DNA from: Bradyrhizobium sp. WBOS07
GTDB taxonomy: Bacteria > Pseudomonadota > Alphaproteobacteria > Rhizobiales > Xanthobacteraceae
Reading direction: 5' to 3'
Assembly (NCBI RefSeq): GCF_024585165.1
Contig: NZ_CP029008.1
Coordinates: 5,351,501 to 5,415,500, forward strand
Length of the DNA: 64,000 nucleotides
Both the position numbers and the translations under genes were made by a program. The notes under the pieces were generated by a model. The model worked only from the letters and a program-made list of their open reading frames with translations. It was not told where the DNA came from and did no database searches. Positions 17,026 through 25,044 of the stretch are shown in pieces (position 1 is the first letter of the stretch; each line of letters opens with the position of its first letter).

Positions 17026-17135
17026 TGCTCACGCAGACCGTTCTGGGCCTCGTGTTGCTCGGTCAGGCCTCGGCGGCCTTCGCCGCTCCGTTGCTGGCCA
17101 TGCAAGGCTGGATCGCCGCCTCACGCGAGGCGTGA
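17022..17135 (+). CDS. Tiny hydrophobic protein (37 aa) in heat-shock operon
   Basis: A 37-codon ORF starting ATGATG at the ATGA overlap with the preceding gene and ending TGA at 17133-17135. It has one long apolar stretch (TVLGLVLLGQASAAFAAPLL) that could be a membrane helix or a signal peptide, then QGWIAASREA. Position between translationally coupled neighbours and the degP-like gene supports it being real. Function unknown. Confidence 0.5.
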   Translation: MMLTQTVLGLVLLGQASAAFAAPLLAMQGWIAASREA

Positions 17136-17180
17136 AGCCACTCCACTCTCCGATCTCCATACAAGGCGGCAGGAAAGAAC

Positions 17181-18287
17181 ATGAACGCTGTGCGTCCGCT
17201 CTTGCTGGCGATGCTGGTGCTGACGCTGACGGCGTCACAGCCTGCCGCCGGCCAGATCCCCGACATGAAAACCGGCGGCCCGGTGCCAACCCTGGCGCCG
17301 CTGGTGCGCCGGGTGACACCCGCCGTGGTCAATATTTCCGTGCACGGCCGGGTCCGCGAGGACAACCCGCTCTATCGCGACCCGCTGTTCCGCGAGTTCT
17401 TCGACGTTCCCCGGCAGGTCGAAAAGGAGGTCAACGCGACCGGCTCCGGCGTGATCGTCGATGCCGAGCGCGGCTACGTGCTGACCAACAATCACGTGGT
17501 CGAGGGCACCTCCGCCGTCCAGATCACGACCAAGGACGGCCGCCAGTTTGCCGCCAAGGTGATCGGGCGCGATCCGCCGACCGACGTTGCCGTGCTCCAG
17601 ATCCAGAGCCCCGCGGGCCTCAAGGCGCTTCCCTTCGGCGACAGCGACGGGCTCGACGTCGGCGATTTCGTGCTGGCGATCGGCAATCCTTTCGGCCTCG
17701 GCCAGACCGTGACATCCGGCCTCGTCAGCGCGCTGGGCCGCACCGGTCTCGGCAAGCAGGGCTATGAGGATTTCATCCAGACCGATGCTGCGATCAACCC
17801 AGGCAATTCCGGCGGGGCGCTGGTGAGCCTGCGCGGCGAGCTGGTCGGCATCAACTCGGCGATCATCTCGCCCGCCGGCGGCAATGTCGGCATCGGCTTC
17901 GCCATTCCGGTCAACATGGCGCGCAAGGTGATGGAGCAGATCATCGTCAGCGGCCGCGTCGAGCGCGGCCGCATCGGCGTCTCGCTGAAGGATATTCATC
18001 CGTCGATGAACAAGGGACTGAATCAAGGCGCCGTCGTCGCCGAGATCGCTGCGGACTCGCCCGCGGAAAGGGCCGGCCTGCGCAAGGGCGATATCGTCAC
18101 CGCAGCCGACGAGCGCCCGATCCGCACCGCCGCCCAGCTCCGCAACACGATCGGCCTCGCACGAGTCGGGGAGGAGGTGAGGCTCACTCTGCTGCGCAAC
18201 GGTGCGCCGCTGACCGCCACGGTGCGCGTGGCGCCGGCGAACCAATCAAGCAGTGCGCTTGCAGGCCCCAATCGCCTCGTTCGCTAA
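17181..18287 (+). CDS. Periplasmic serine protease, DegP/DegS-like, single PDZ domain
   Basis: A 368-residue HtrA protease with an N-terminal signal sequence (about residues 1-24), trypsin-like catalytic triad H105 (TNNHVVEG), D135 (PPTDVAVL) and S210 (NPGNSGGAL), and one PDZ domain at about 255-345. With only one PDZ it is shorter than classical DegP (two PDZ) and closer to DegS/HhoB in layout. It is the last gene of the ROSE-controlled operon; a degP gene in an operon with small Hsps has been described for B. japonicum. Role: degrading misfolded envelope proteins at high temperature. Confidence 0.92.
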   Translation: MNAVRPLLLAMLVLTLTASQPAAGQIPDMKTGGPVPTLAPLVRRVTPAVVNISVHGRVREDNPLYRDPLFREFFDVPRQVEKEVNATGSGVIVDAERGYVLTNNHVVEGTSAVQITTKDGRQFAAKVIGRDPPTDVAVLQIQSPAGLKALPFGDSDGLDVGDFVLAIGNPFGLGQTVTSGLVSALGRTGLGKQGYEDFIQTDAAINPGNSGGALVSLRGELVGINSAIISPAGGNVGIGFAIPVNMARKVMEQIIVSGRVERGRIGVSLKDIHPSMNKGLNQGAVVAEIAADSPAERAGLRKGDIVTAADERPIRTAAQLRNTIGLARVGEEVRLTLLRNGAPLTATVRVAPANQSSSALAGPNRLVR

Positions 18288-18323
18288 TGCATGATGGGCT
18301 GAGGCTGATGCCGCGATGATGGA

Positions 18324-18475
18324 GGTGCACTCCCTCGCCCGCTTGCGGGAGAGGGCTGGGGAGAGGGTCTCTCCTCAATGGGACATCCCCAAGCGGAGAA
18401 AGCCCTCTTCCGGCGCGTGGGACGATGCTTGCCATCGCCCAGACGCGCCGACCTCTCCCGCAAGCGGCAGGGGTG
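18324..18475. repeat. Palindromic intergenic repeat, family A, copy 1
   Basis: An element of about 150 bp between convergent genes (degP-like and 18500-18718). The ends pair: CTCCCTCGCCCGCTTGCGGG at the left and ACCTCTCCCGCAAGCGG at the right. It is recognisably the same sequence as the copy at 55824-55950 over most of the left half (GGTGC[AG]CTCCCTC, GGAGA-AAGCCCTC). Likely a REP/RPE-like element. Confidence 0.75.
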
Positions 18476-18499
18476 AACGCCGCCGCGGCCGCTGCCGAT

Positions 18500-18718
18500 T
18501 CAGCGCGCCACACCCATCGTCTCGGCCGGCACTCCTGCGGCTCGGAAGCCGACAGGGAATGTCGCCGTGGTCAGCGCATCGAGCGCCGACCTCTCTTCTG
18601 CCAGGCGTCTCTCGATGAAATCGCGCTCCAGCTGCGACAGCCTCGTCTTCAGCAGCCGCCGATAGCGGTGAATATTATTGCGGTGCGCACGTATGCGGGC
18701 CAGATTCTCATCGAGCAT
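18500..18718 (-). CDS. Hypothetical small basic helical protein
   Basis: A 72-residue protein of unknown function. Residues 1-50 are charged and arginine-rich with heptad-like leucines (RRLLKTRLSQLERDFIERRL), predicting a helix or coiled coil; the tail is apolar. I do not recognise a family beyond similarity in style to short Bradyrhizobium proteins. It is transcribed towards the degP-like gene. A long inverted repeat lies 37-74 nt upstream of its start. Third-position GC is less extreme than in neighbours. Confidence 0.6.
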   Translation of the reverse strand: MLDENLARIRAHRNNIHRYRRLLKTRLSQLERDFIERRLAEERSALDALTTATFPVGFRAAGVPAETMGVAR

Positions 18719-18754
18719 CGTCGTCTCTCCAGACGGTCGCCTTGGATCCTTTGA

Positions 18755-18792
18755 TTTTTCGAGGGTGAGAAAGTGCTTTCTCGCCCGAAAAA
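18755..18792. repeat. Long inverted repeat upstream of the small basic protein gene
   Basis: Arms TTTTTCGAGGGTGAGAAAG and CTTTCTCGCCCGAAAAA, separated by TG, pair over 16 positions with a 2-nt bulge and one wobble/mismatch. T-runs are on the 5' side and A-runs on the 3' side on both strands, so it is not a standard terminator. It may be a leader hairpin of the 18500-18718 gene or an operator shared with the 18975 gene. Confidence 0.55.
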
Positions 18793-18974
18793 ATATTCAG
18801 CGCGAAACCGCTGTCAAGATGTTCGAAGCTCGCACGCCGCTGCCACAACCTTCGGTTGGCGGCGGTGGCTCTGCGGCGACCGGTTCCGCCGTGCGATTGC
18901 CTTCTGTTGGCCGGCAATCGAACCTCGTGCGGCCATATTTGAGCAGGAGTGGTTTCTCGTGAGGAGGCGCTCCG

Positions 18975-19361
18975 ATGACCAAAGCTCTGATCAGTGCTGT
19001 CGCAATGCTGGCCTGTGTGCCCGTGAGCGCGGTTGCGCAGGAACGCGCCGGCGATGCGGCCCTCGGCGCGGTATCCGGCGCGGTCGTGCTGGGACCGGTC
19101 GGGGCAGTCGCCGGGGCTTTGATCGGTTACACCGCGGGACCGTCGATCGCCCGTTCCTGGGGCATCAGAGGGTCGCACTCGGCAGGACATCGGCCGCCGC
19201 CGCGCCGCGCGGCCGCGACCAGGAGCCTGCCGCCCACGCGCCAAGCCATGAATGCCAATGGCCAGATGAGAGCTGCTGCCAATCCGGCCCCGCCGCCGGT
19301 TCAAGCCGCGCCAGCAGCGCCAGCGCAGAGCTCGACGCCGCCCGTTCAGGGCTTCGACTGA
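18975..19361 (+). CDS. Exported glycine-zipper protein, function unknown
   Basis: A 128-residue protein with a signal peptide (about 21 residues, cleaved near VAQ-ER). A glycine-zipper stretch follows at residues 24-50 (GDAALGAVSGAV, GAVAGALIGYTAG), typical of small outer-membrane or surface-associated proteins. The rest is low-complexity, rich in proline, alanine and arginine (HRPPPRRAAAT, APPPVQAAPAAPAQ). GAGGAGGCGCTCCG before the ATG supports the start. No enzyme motif. It lies alone between a long inverted repeat and the IS481 remnant. Confidence 0.68.
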   Translation: MTKALISAVAMLACVPVSAVAQERAGDAALGAVSGAVVLGPVGAVAGALIGYTAGPSIARSWGIRGSHSAGHRPPPRRAAATRSLPPTRQAMNANGQMRAAANPAPPPVQAAPAAPAQSSTPPVQGFD

Positions 19362-19410
19362 GACCGTCTTCTCAAGCCGATGCCTTCGGTTGCAGCCGCT
19401 TGCACCCCGA

Positions 19411-19666
19411 CCTAGGTGTTTAGTCCCGGAGTGTGGGGGAATCAGTCAATCTGATCCCGTATTCCGGGAGGGATTATGGGACAGGTACTCCACGGCAGCG
19501 CCACGACAACGCATGCCATCCGAACTGCGATACAGCGACTTCGCCAAGCGGCTCAAAAGCCTTCGCGGCCTCACACCATTCGAGGCCATCTGTAAAGCAT
19601 GGGGTGGCGAGCCAAGCCGCTTCAGTCGCGATCCGATCCACTTGACCTCGGGACTGAACACCTAGG
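19411..19666. mobile_element. IS481-family remnant with intact ends and CCTAGG target duplication
   Basis: The element proper is 19417-19660 (244 bp). Left end TGTTTAGTCCCGGAG and right end (reverse complement) TGTTCAGTCCCGAGG are terminal inverted repeats of the IS481 family. Both are flanked by CCTAGG (19411-19416 and 19661-19666), agreeing with the NCTAGN 6-bp target preference known for IS481. Internally it keeps only the start and end of a transposase gene, so about 0.7-0.8 kb has been lost. It could still be mobilised in trans if a related IS exists elsewhere. Confidence 0.85.
19476..19665 (+). pseudogene. Internally deleted IS481-family transposase
   Basis: The N-terminal part MGQVLHGSATTTHAIRTAI is the standard opening of an IS481-type transposase and runs to a TAA at 19593-19595. 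In another frame, ending at TAG 19663-19665, is the standard C-terminal end: FAKRLKSLRGLTPFEAICK, then IHLTSGLNT. The catalytic DDE core is missing and the two parts are out of frame, so the gene is dead. The final TAG lies in the target duplication. Confidence 0.8.
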
Positions 19667-20513
19667 GCTGGTCGAGGATCTTCTTCGCGGCGCGAAGATG
19701 CGGCCTGTCGATCATCTGGCCGTCGAGCCGCAGCGTGCCGGAATTGGGATTGCCGGCAAACGCCGCGATCACCTTCTCGGCCCAGGTCCGCTCAGCGTCC
19801 GTCGGCGCGAACGCCGCATTGACGATGTCGACATGCTTGGGGTGGATCAGCGCCTTCGCCGAAAAACCGTCGCGCCGCGCGGCGCGCGTCTCCTGCTTGA
19901 GGCCGGCGAGGTTGTCGATGTCGGTATAGACGGTGTCGATCGGGGCGACCTCGGCCGCGGCCGCCGCCATCAGGCATAGATCCCGCGCGAGGCGATAGGG
20001 GCTGTGGAACACGCCGCCCGACGCTTTCTCGGTGGCGCCGAGCGACGCCGAGAGGTCTTCCGCGCCCCACATCAGGCCGGCGAGGCGGGGGGAGCAACCC
20101 TTGTAGCTGCCGAGGCCGAAGATCGAGCTTGCTGTCTCCGTCGCGACGCAGACGATCCGCGTCGTGCCGATCGCGGTGCCGGCCGCAGCTTCCAGCGCTT
20201 CGAGCCAGGTCGCGACCTGGCGCACGTCGTCGCCTCCTTGCGATTTCGGCAGCACGATGCCGTCGGGCCTGCCCGGCAGCACCGCCGCGAGGTCGGCCAG
20301 CGTCATGCCGGTGTCGAGCGCGTTGACGCGGACATAGAGCTGGTGCGGGCCGGGACGGCGCTTCAGCATCGCAAGCGTCAAGGTGCGCGCCTCCGGTTTC
20401 TTCTCGGTGACGACGGAATCCTCGAGATCGATGATCAGCGCGTCGGCCCTGCCTTCGCTCGCCTTCTCGAATTTGCGCGGGGAATCGCCCGGCACGAACA
20501 GCATCGAACGCAT
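19662..20513 (-). CDS. CoA-ester lyase, HpcH/HpaI (CitE-like) family
   Basis: A lyase of 283 residues that should cleave or form a C-C bond of a malyl-CoA-like thioester. It starts RSMLFVPGDSPRKFEKA, followed by IIDLEDSVV (metal/CoA-binding acidic residues), as in CitE, citramalyl-CoA and malyl-CoA lyases. The start at 20513 overlaps the MaoC stop by 1 nt (TGATG), so a 13-codon upstream extension is rejected. Its TAG stop is inside the CCTAGG duplication of the IS481 remnant. No CitD/CitF subunits are near, so it is a stand-alone lyase, not citrate lyase. Confidence 0.88.
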   Translation of the reverse strand: MRSMLFVPGDSPRKFEKASEGRADALIIDLEDSVVTEKKPEARTLTLAMLKRRPGPHQLYVRVNALDTGMTLADLAAVLPGRPDGIVLPKSQGGDDVRQVATWLEALEAAAGTAIGTTRIVCVATETASSIFGLGSYKGCSPRLAGLMWGAEDLSASLGATEKASGGVFHSPYRLARDLCLMAAAAAEVAPIDTVYTDIDNLAGLKQETRAARRDGFSAKALIHPKHVDIVNAAFAPTDAERTWAEKVIAAFAGNPNSGTLRLDGQMIDRPHLRAAKKILDQP

Positions 20514-20965
20514 CAGACCGGCCTCTTGTGCATCATCGCCATGCGGCGGCATTTGCCGACGATCTCGTCGTTCTGGTTCAAGGCATGGTGCTCGAACTCG
20601 ACGATGCCCGCTCTCGGGCGCGATTTGGATTCCCTCAACGCAAGCACCTTCGTCGTCGCCCGCAGGGTGTCGCCATGGAAGACCGGTTTTGGAAACGTGA
20701 CGTCGGTCATGCCGAGATTGGCGACGGTTGTGCCCATGGTCGTATCATAGACCGTCATGCCGATCATGATGCCGAGGGTGTAAAGGCTGTTGAAAATGCG
20801 CTGGCCGAACTCGGTCTTTTCGGCGAAATGCGCGTCGATATGCAGCGGCTGCGGGTTGAGCGTCAGCAGGCTGAACATGGTGTTGTCCATCTCCGTGACG
20901 GTTCGCGTCAGCGGATGCCTGAACTCCTGGCCCACGGAAAAGTCTTCGAAATAAAGTCCGGCCAT
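20513..20965 (-). CDS. MaoC-family acyl-CoA hydratase
   Basis: A 150-residue hot-dog-fold protein resembling mesaconyl-CoA or enoyl-CoA hydratases. It has the R-hydratase-like motif LNPQPLHIDAHFAEKTEFG, with the catalytic D and H, and FPKPVFHGDTLRA near the C-terminus. Start 20965 follows GGAGGAAACC on the minus strand. It is translationally coupled to the CitE-like lyase and divergent from an acyl-CoA dehydrogenase, so the three probably act on one branched or C5 acyl-CoA. Confidence 0.88.
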   Translation of the reverse strand: MAGLYFEDFSVGQEFRHPLTRTVTEMDNTMFSLLTLNPQPLHIDAHFAEKTEFGQRIFNSLYTLGIMIGMTVYDTTMGTTVANLGMTDVTFPKPVFHGDTLRATTKVLALRESKSRPRAGIVEFEHHALNQNDEIVGKCRRMAMMHKRPV

Positions 20966-21197
20966 CGCGGTTTCCTCCATGCGAAATAACGGCGCGCTCT
21001 TGGCGTCACGCCGCATGAGCCCATGCATGGTTGACACAGTTGATCGACAAATTCACGTATCTGCACCCGGGATTTCGAGCTAAAGAACGCAGGCGAGGGC
21101 ACGTCGGGGCGCAGCAAGTCGCGATGGCCTTTGCGCAGGGAACGCGAAGAGAGGGGAGATGGCGTGGTCGCGGCTCCCAAGAAGGAGGCCGACACCC

Positions 21198-22364
21198 ATG
21201 GATTTCGCGCTTACCGATCAGCAGGAAGCCATTCGCGATGCCATCGCCAGGATCTGCGAAGGCTTCCCGGATGCCTATTGGCTGAAGAAGGACCACGACG
21301 GCGGCTTCCCGCACGACTTCCACAAGGCCTTGGCGGACGCCGGCTGGCTCGGTATCTGCGTGCCGGAAGCCTACGGCGGCTCGGGGCTCGGCATCACCGA
21401 AGCTGCGATCATGATGCGCACCATTGCGGAATCGGGCGCCGGCATGTCCGGGGCATCCGCCGTGCACATCAACGTGTTCGGGCTCAATCCCGTCGTGGTG
21501 TTCGGCACCGAGGAGCAGCGCAAGCGCATGCTGCCCCCGATGGTCGAGGGCCGCGAGAAGGCCTGCTTCGCCGTCACCGAGCCCAACACCGGCCTCAACA
21601 CCACGCAGCTCAAGACCCGCGCGGTGGCCAAGAACGACCGCTACATCGTCAACGGCCAGAAGGTGTGGATCTCGACCGCGCAGGTCGCACACAAGATCCT
21701 GCTGCTGGCACGTACCACGCCGCTGGAGGAGGTGCGCTCGCCGACCCACGGCCTCAGCCTGTTCTACACCGATTTCGACCGCAGCAGGATCAAGGTCCAC
21801 GAGATCGAGAAGATGGGCCGCAAGGTCGTCGATTCCAACGAGCTGTTCTTCGAGGATTTCGAGATCCCGATGGAAGACCGTATCGGCGAGGAAGGCAAAG
21901 GCTTCGAGTACATCCTCGAAGGCATGAACCCGGAGCGTATCCTGATCGCGGCGGAGGCGGTTGGCCTCGGCAAGCTGGCGCTGTCGCGTGCGACCGAGTA
22001 CGCCAAGACGCGCGTGGTGTTCAATCGCCCGATTGGCAAGAACCAGGGCATCCAGCACCCGCTCGCGGTGAACTGGGTCGAGCTCGAGGCGGCCTGGCTG
22101 ATGGTGATGTCGGCGGCCTGGCAATACGACAAGGGCATGCCGTGCGGCGCTGCCGCCAACGCCGCAAAGTACCTCGCGGGCGAGGCGGGTTTCTCGGCCT
22201 GCGAGCAGGCCGTGATGACCCATGGCGGCTTCGGCTATGCCAAGGAATTCCACGTCGAGCGATATTTGCGAGAAATCCTGATCCCGCGCATCGCGCCGGT
22301 CAGCCCGCAGCTCGCGCTCAGCTTCATCGCCGAGAAGGTGCTGGGGCTCGCCAAGTCGTATTGA
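21198..22364 (+). CDS. Acyl-CoA dehydrogenase
   Basis: An FAD enzyme of 388 residues introducing an alpha-beta double bond into an acyl-CoA. It begins MDFALTDQQEAIRDAI and shows the flavin/CoA-binding CFAVTEPNTGLNTTQLKT, VWISTAQVAH, and the C-terminal THGGFGYAKEFHVERYLRE. A clear AAGGAGG lies 10 nt before ATG 21198. It diverges from the MaoC/CitE-like pair, suggesting a shared pathway: dehydrogenation, hydration and cleavage of an acyl-CoA. The substrate is not determined by sequence. Confidence 0.92.
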   Translation: MDFALTDQQEAIRDAIARICEGFPDAYWLKKDHDGGFPHDFHKALADAGWLGICVPEAYGGSGLGITEAAIMMRTIAESGAGMSGASAVHINVFGLNPVVVFGTEEQRKRMLPPMVEGREKACFAVTEPNTGLNTTQLKTRAVAKNDRYIVNGQKVWISTAQVAHKILLLARTTPLEEVRSPTHGLSLFYTDFDRSRIKVHEIEKMGRKVVDSNELFFEDFEIPMEDRIGEEGKGFEYILEGMNPERILIAAEAVGLGKLALSRATEYAKTRVVFNRPIGKNQGIQHPLAVNWVELEAAWLMVMSAAWQYDKGMPCGAAANAAKYLAGEAGFSACEQAVMTHGGFGYAKEFHVERYLREILIPRIAPVSPQLALSFIAEKVLGLAKSY

Positions 22365-22385
22365 ACGCGCCTTGGCGCAAGCGGC

Positions 22386-23960
22386 CTATTCGGCGGCGAT
22401 TCGCTCCATCGCCATGGCGCGCAGCCTGGCGCGCTGGATCTTCACGCCATTGGCGCTGTCGGTGACCGGAAAGGCGTCCACGAGATAGATCCGCGCCGGG
22501 ACCTTGTAGCCGGCGAGCCGCTCGCGCAGATGCGCGATCAACCTCTCTTGCAGCGGCGACTCCTTTGCCGGAATCACGAACGCGACGCAGCGCGCCTGGC
22601 CCTTAAGATCGACCGCAACCACCTGGGCATCACTCACGCCGGCGCAGGATTTCAGCTCATCCTCGATCTCGCCGGGGGCGACCAGGAAGCCGCCGAGCCG
22701 CATCGCATCGCCGGCGCGGGTCTCGTAGACGAAGGAGCCGTCGCCGCGCAGCCGGCCGATGTCGCCGGTGCGGAAGAAGCCGTCCGCGGTGATCGCCTCG
22801 CGCGTTGCGTCCGGGTTGTGGAAATAGCCAAGGAAGCGTGACGGCGCGCTGATCTCGATCTCGCCGGAAATGCCGCTGGCTGCAAGCTCGCCGGTCTCGG
22901 TGTCGCGCACGCGCACGCTTGCGGCGGGTGCCATCGGCCAGCCGCCGCCCTCGATGCGATCGGCGAAGGCATCGCTAGCTTGCGGGATGGCGAACAGGGC
23001 CTGGACCTCGCTCGACCCGTAGAGGCCGAACAGCGGCAGGCCACGGGATTCAGCCTCTGCCGCAAGCTCGCGCCAACCTGGCTGGAACGCGGCGAAACCG
23101 CAGAGCTCGAGATGCGGGAACGGGCGCGGCGCATCGGTGAGGGCGAGAATACGCCGAAACATCTCGTCGGAGCCGAAGGAATGCGTGATCCTTTGCTCGC
23201 GCAGAATCTCGAAGGCCGGCGCCGCCTCGAAGGCGTCGAGCACATGAATGGTTGCACCGGCCGCGACGAAGCCGAGCAGGCTGGTCATGCCGAAGGTGCC
23301 GCAGAACGGCAGTATGGCCAGCAGCGCGTGACGCTGTGGATCGAGCCGAAGCGCCTTGGCGACGGAGACGGCGTGGCTCGCCAGCGTCCGCTGCGAATGC
23401 GCCACCAGCTTCGGCCCCTTGGTGGTGCCCGATGTGGTGTAGAGCAGAACCGGCAGGTCAATATCGTCCTCGGCCGGCGACGCGGGCGGATAGAAGCTCT
23501 CGAAGGCGTCGAAGCGCACGCAGGGCCAGTGCGCCGGGTTCGCGTCCGCGCCGACCACGGCGAGTCGTTGCAGCGCGGGGACTTCGTGTTCGGCGATCCC
23601 GGCGAGGATTGCGGCAAAATCGATCGAACGGAATGCAGCCTCCACCACCATCAGCTTGGCGCCGGACAAGCGAAGTAGATGCGCGACTTCCGCACTCCGG
23701 TAGCGCGTATTGACGGCGGCGACGATCGCACCGCATCGGGCGGCGGCGAACAGCAGGGCGATCCATTCGATCCGGTTGACCAGCGAGACCGCGACGACGT
23801 CCCCCTTGCCGATGCCTTGCGCTGCGAGCCAGGCGGCGGTCTGCTCTACTCTTCTTGCGAAATCCGCGCGCGAGACCGGCGTGCCGTCGAATACGAAGGC
23901 GGGATCGGCGGCGGCCTCGGCCCGGATCAGCGATTGCAGCGAAAACGCATTGGCACTCAT
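22386..23960 (-). CDS. AMP-forming acyl-CoA synthetase/ligase
   Basis: An adenylate-forming enzyme of 524 residues activating a carboxylic acid to its CoA thioester. It carries the P-loop-like YTTSGTTKGPKLVAHSQ, the GLYGSSEVQA region, the hinge YETRAGDAMRLGGFLVAPGE and a C-terminal NGVKIQRARL with the catalytic lysine. It converges on the acyl-CoA dehydrogenase with 21 nt between stops, and could supply that pathway with substrate. Chain length and acid type cannot be read from the motifs. Confidence 0.9.
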   Translation of the reverse strand: MSANAFSLQSLIRAEAAADPAFVFDGTPVSRADFARRVEQTAAWLAAQGIGKGDVVAVSLVNRIEWIALLFAAARCGAIVAAVNTRYRSAEVAHLLRLSGAKLMVVEAAFRSIDFAAILAGIAEHEVPALQRLAVVGADANPAHWPCVRFDAFESFYPPASPAEDDIDLPVLLYTTSGTTKGPKLVAHSQRTLASHAVSVAKALRLDPQRHALLAILPFCGTFGMTSLLGFVAAGATIHVLDAFEAAPAFEILREQRITHSFGSDEMFRRILALTDAPRPFPHLELCGFAAFQPGWRELAAEAESRGLPLFGLYGSSEVQALFAIPQASDAFADRIEGGGWPMAPAASVRVRDTETGELAASGISGEIEISAPSRFLGYFHNPDATREAITADGFFRTGDIGRLRGDGSFVYETRAGDAMRLGGFLVAPGEIEDELKSCAGVSDAQVVAVDLKGQARCVAFVIPAKESPLQERLIAHLRERLAGYKVPARIYLVDAFPVTDSANGVKIQRARLRAMAMERIAAE

Positions 23961-23993
23961 GGCAACGGGAGTAACGCGATCATGTAGAGCTGT

Positions 23994-24629
23994 CTACTTG
24001 GTGCCGAACATCCGGTCGCCGGCATCGCCGAGGCCCGGGACGATGTAGCCGTGGTCGTTGAGCCGCTCGTCGATCGCGGCGGTCCAGATCGGCACGTCGG
24101 GATGCTCGCTCTGGAATTGCGCGATGCCCTCGGGTGCGGCCAGAAGGCACACGAAGCGGATGTCGCGGGCGCCGCGGGCCTTGAGCAGGGAGGCGCCGGC
24201 GCAGGCGGAGTTGCCGGTCGCCAGCATCGGGTCCATCAGGATCACGGTGCGGTCGGACAGGTCCTGTGGCGCCTTGAAGTAATATTCCACGGCCTGCAAC
24301 GTCTCGGGGTCGCGGTAGAGCCCGATATGGGCGATGCGCGCCGAGGGCATCAGCGCCAGCATGCCGTCGAGGAAACCGACGCCGGCGCGCAGGATCGGCG
24401 CCAGCGTGAGCTTCTTGCCGGCGATCTTGGGCGCCCGCATCGGCGCGATCGGCGTCTCGATCTCGACCAGCTCCAGCGGCAAATCGCGCGTCACCTCGTA
24501 AGCGAGCAGCATCCCGATCTCGTTCAGGATCTCGCGAAAGCTCTTGGTCGAGCGGTCCTTCTCCCGCATCAGGGAGAGCTTGTGCTGGACCAGGGGGTGG
24601 ACGACGACGTTGACGTTGCTGGTGCTCAT
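23994..24629 (-). CDS. upp: Uracil phosphoribosyltransferase
   Basis: A salvage enzyme of 211 residues converting uracil and PRPP to UMP. The PRPP loop [13 protein letters not shown], the uracil-binding C-terminus [13 protein letters not shown] and the internal [14 protein letters not shown] are diagnostic. Length equals the family norm (about 208-212). It lies 33 nt upstream of the CoA ligase on the same strand, but functional linkage is doubtful. Confidence 0.97.
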   Translation of the reverse strand: MSTSNVNVVVHPLVQHKLSLMREKDRSTKSFREILNEIGMLLAYEVTRDLPLELVEIETPIAPMRAPKIAGKKLTLAPILRAGVGFLDGMLALMPSARIAHIGLYRDPETLQAVEYYFKAPQDLSDRTVILMDPMLATGNSACAGASLLKARGARDIRFVCLLAAPEGIAQFQSEHPDVPIWTAAIDERLNDHGYIVPGLGDAGDRMFGTK

Positions 24630-24819
24630 GAAAACGCTCTACACGGTTCCGTGAAATTGCGCCAGATCGCTCCACCCGGCCTTTATGAGATTCCTATAAT
24701 TTCGCCGTCGCGATCGTCTCGAAAAACTATGCCTGCGGTGGCACCTCAGCACGGTCAAGAGCGCGGGCCGGTCGTGGAAGCCCACCCCTCCTTGCGCTCA
24801 CCGGAGTCCCGGGAAAGCG

Positions 24820-24843
24820 GTTGCGCCGCACATGAGGCGCAAC
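24820..24843. repeat. Perfect 8-bp inverted repeat before the kdp cluster
   Basis: GTTGCGCC (24820-24827) and GGCGCAAC (24836-24843) flank an 8-nt spacer. The right arm ends one base before the GAGGAG ribosome site of the first small kdp ORF, so in RNA the hairpin could limit ribosome entry, and in DNA it could be an operator for KdpE. Either role is inference. Confidence 0.45.
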
Positions 24844-24856
24844 GAGGAGTATCGCC

Positions 24857-24940
24857 ATGATGGACCTTCTGATGCTGGCGCTTGCCATCGCCTTCTTCGC
24901 CCTCGCGATCGGCTACACCTATGCCTGCGAACGGCTGTGA
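24857..24940 (+). CDS. Tiny membrane protein (27 aa) upstream of kdpF
   Basis: MMDLLMLALAIAFFALAIGY, then TYACERL: a 27-residue single-helix membrane protein with a good GAGGAG ribosome site 7 nt before the ATG. It ends 11 nt before kdpF. From memory, similar IGYxYACxRL micro-ORFs occur before kdpF in other Rhizobiales, which supports it being translated. Possibly an extra accessory subunit of the Kdp complex. Function unproven. Confidence 0.62.
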   Translation: MMDLLMLALAIAFFALAIGYTYACERL

Positions 24941-24951
24941 GGGAGCGGACC

Positions 24952-25041
24952 ATGATCTTCGATTACGCGCTCGCTGGCGCCGTCTCGTTCGGCCTCCTGG
25001 TCTATCTCACCTACGCGCTGCTGCGGCCCGAGCGGTTCTGA
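24952..25041 (+). CDS. kdpF: KdpF, small stabilising subunit of the K+-transporting ATPase
   Basis: A 29-residue single membrane helix with the KdpF-typical ending LVYLTYALLRPERF. GAGGGAG lies 6 nt before ATG 24952. KdpF stabilises the KdpABC complex in the inner membrane. It is directly followed by a possible 34-codon ORF and kdpA. Confidence 0.88.
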   Translation: MIFDYALAGAVSFGLLVYLTYALLRPERF

Positions 25042-25044
25042 ATC

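Noticed and set aside
22367..22378. GCGCC-TT-GGCGC hairpin as terminator between acyl-CoA dehydrogenase and ligase genes
   Set aside because: The stem is only five pairs with a 2-nt loop and no T-tract follows on either strand.
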